Source: WTFV01 sp965200895
GTDB taxonomy: Bacteria; Acidobacteriota; Vicinamibacteria; Vicinamibacterales; UBA8438
NCBI GenBank assembly: GCA_965200895.1
Contig: CBDAVM010000001.1
Location: 434,001 to 498,000, forward strand
Direction of reading: 5' to 3'
Length of the DNA: 64,000 nt
The notes beneath the pieces are model-generated. The model did not search any database, was not told where the DNA came from, and saw nothing but the letters and a program-made list of their open reading frames with translations. Positions 62,846-64,000 of the stretch are shown here, piece by piece. Position 1 is the first letter of the stretch. The number at the start of each line of letters is the position of its first letter. Both the position numbers and the translations under genes were made by a program.

Positions 62846-63967
62846 ATGAGAATCCTCTTCGCCGGCATCATCGGGCGCTACCCGTTCGGCGGCGTCACCT
62901 GGTGCTCGTTGATGTACCTGCTGGGACTGCGCGACCTGGGCCACGAGGTCTGCTATCTCGAGGACACGGGCGAGTGCGTCTACGACGCGGACGCCGACGC
63001 CATCTCCGAGGATCCGGCCTACGGCACGCGCACCATCCACGAAGCGCTGGCGCCGCACGGTCTGGGCGACCGCTGGTGCTTCGTGAACTACGACGAGACG
63101 TACCACGGCTGGTCGCGCGACCGGCTGCGCGAGTACTGCCGCGACGCCGACCTGTACATCGACCTGTCGGGCGGCTGCTGGTTCTGGCGCGACGAGTACC
63201 GGGCGATCCCGAGGCGCATCTTCATCGACTCGGATCCGGTATTCACGCAGCTTGCCATCGCCAAGGGGGTTGCCTGGTACGTGGACTTCTTCCGCGGGTT
63301 CGACCACCTGTTCACGTTCGGCGCCAACATCGGCACTCCCGCCTGCGATGTGCCGACCAGCGGATTCGTCTGGCGCAGGACCTGGCAGCCGGTCGTCACG
63401 CGACTGTGGCGCACCGACCGCCCCCCGGCCCGCGACCGCTTCACCACCGTGATGACCTGGAAGACGGAGAGCTTCACCGATGTCGACGGCAACAAGGACC
63501 GGGAGTTCGTCCGGTTCCTCGACCTGCCGGCGCGCACCCCGGCGCGTTTCGAGCTCGCCGTCAACGGCCCCCGCGAGCTGCTGCGCAGGCACGGCTGGTC
63601 GCCGGTCGATGCGATGCGCATCTCGCGCACGGCGGACGCCTACCGGGAATTCCTCCAGGGATCGAAGGCCGAGTTCGGCGTGGCGAAGCACGCCTACGTC
63701 GCACACCGGTCCGGCTGGTTCAGCGATCGCACCGCCTGCTACCTGGCCGCGGGACGCCCCGCGGTGGTGCAGGACACCGGGTGGAGCGAGCACGTCCCGT
63801 CGGGCACGGGCCTGATCCCGTTCTCGACCGTCGACGAGGCAGTCGATGCTCTCGCCCGGGTCGAGAGCGACTACGCGCTGCACGCCGCGCGGGCCACCGC
63901 GATCGCGCGAGAGTGCTTCGACGCCTCGCACGTACTGTCGCGGCTGCTCGATACGTCCTGCACCTGA
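62846..63967 (+). CDS. Glycosyltransferase-like protein
   Basis: A 373-residue protein; the ATG at 62846 follows the exporter stop by 7 nt. It starts with the Rossmann strand MRILFAGIIGRYPFGGVTW, then SLMYLLGLRDLGHEVCYLED, and later LYIDLSGGCWFWRDEYRAIP and RRIFIDSDPVFTQ. The C-terminal half has TADAYREFLQGSKAEFGVAK, WFSDRTACYLAAGRPAVVQD and TGLIPFSTVDEAVDAL, the nucleotide-sugar-binding pattern of GT-B enzymes. Donor and acceptor are unknown; co-transcription with an ABC exporter suggests a surface glycan or glycolipid. Confidence 0.82.
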   Translation: MRILFAGIIGRYPFGGVTWCSLMYLLGLRDLGHEVCYLEDTGECVYDADADAISEDPAYGTRTIHEALAPHGLGDRWCFVNYDETYHGWSRDRLREYCRDADLYIDLSGGCWFWRDEYRAIPRRIFIDSDPVFTQLAIAKGVAWYVDFFRGFDHLFTFGANIGTPACDVPTSGFVWRRTWQPVVTRLWRTDRPPARDRFTTVMTWKTESFTDVDGNKDREFVRFLDLPARTPARFELAVNGPRELLRRHGWSPVDAMRISRTADAYREFLQGSKAEFGVAKHAYVAHRSGWFSDRTACYLAAGRPAVVQDTGWSEHVPSGTGLIPFSTVDEAVDALARVESDYALHAARATAIARECFDASHVLSRLLDTSCT

Positions 63968-64000
63968 TGGTATGCAATGTCGGCATGGCCGGACGCGTCA

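Overview
This window is GC-rich (roughly two thirds G+C) bacterial chromosome with a Gram-negative envelope: TonB-dependent receptors, an Mla-type lipid transporter, lipoproteins, c-type cytochromes and PQQ-type beta-propellers. The mix of paralogous PQQ propeller proteins, cytochromes fused to ascorbate-monooxygenase-like domains, a Ser/Thr kinase fused to a PD40 propeller, and receptors with N-terminal carboxypeptidase-regulatory domains is typical of Acidobacteriota, probably the Vicinamibacteria group. That placement is inference; there is no rRNA here to confirm it.

Layout. 0-4 kb: a DtxR-type metal regulator fused to FeoA, overlapping feoB, then a cytochrome P460-like protein. 4-8 kb (minus): an Mla-type operon (BON/beta-barrel lipoprotein, permease, ATPase, MCE protein with an OmpA-like tail). 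8.0-10.45 kb: a complete Tn5/IS50-like insertion sequence whose transposase carries an N-terminal DUF4338 (DruA-like) domain; terminal repeats and a perfect 9-bp target duplication are readable, and it sits in the former divergent promoter region between the Mla operon and mtgA. 10.5-18.2 kb: mtgA, an Anbu-like proteasome homologue with a transglutaminase, tRNA-Gln, a MazEF module, a lipase-maturation-factor protein, rhomboid protease, arsC, FKBP. 18.1-25.7 kb (minus): a methyltransferase remnant, then a broken TonB receptor, a PQQ propeller enzyme, two small secreted proteins and a cytochrome/monooxygenase-like protein. 25.9-33 kb: tRNA-Ser, a methyltransferase broken by a 10-bp duplication, an MpaB-type oxygenase, rpoD with a strong terminator, an intact TonB receptor, a 5'-3' exonuclease. 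33-42.6 kb: ABC/HlyD pair, SGNH hydrolase, AAA-ATPase/nuclease protein, Sel1 protein, NYN remnant, MNT/HEPN module, second PQQ propeller enzyme. 42.9-53.1 kb: acyltransferase, P450 coupled to gamma-glutamyltransferase, DUF2911 protein, second cytochrome/monooxygenase-like protein, large kinase. 53.4-60.9 kb: Phd/VapC, then a graveyard of defence genes (HsdM, RecG-like, AbiEii-like, BREX PglZ, VapB remnants) around one intact gene of unknown function. 61-64 kb: an ABC exporter and a glycosyltransferase-like protein.

Three themes stand out. First, the DruA-domain transposase in a recent, apparently complete insertion. Second, a decaying defence repertoire scattered over the window, with small deletions, frameshifts and tandem duplications that can be read directly. 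Third, several toxin-antitoxin-like modules, the divergent LMF gene and the transposase have a -10-like hexamer only 5-6 nt before the start codon, which suggests leaderless transcripts. All functional calls rest on reading motifs by eye; no database search was possible.
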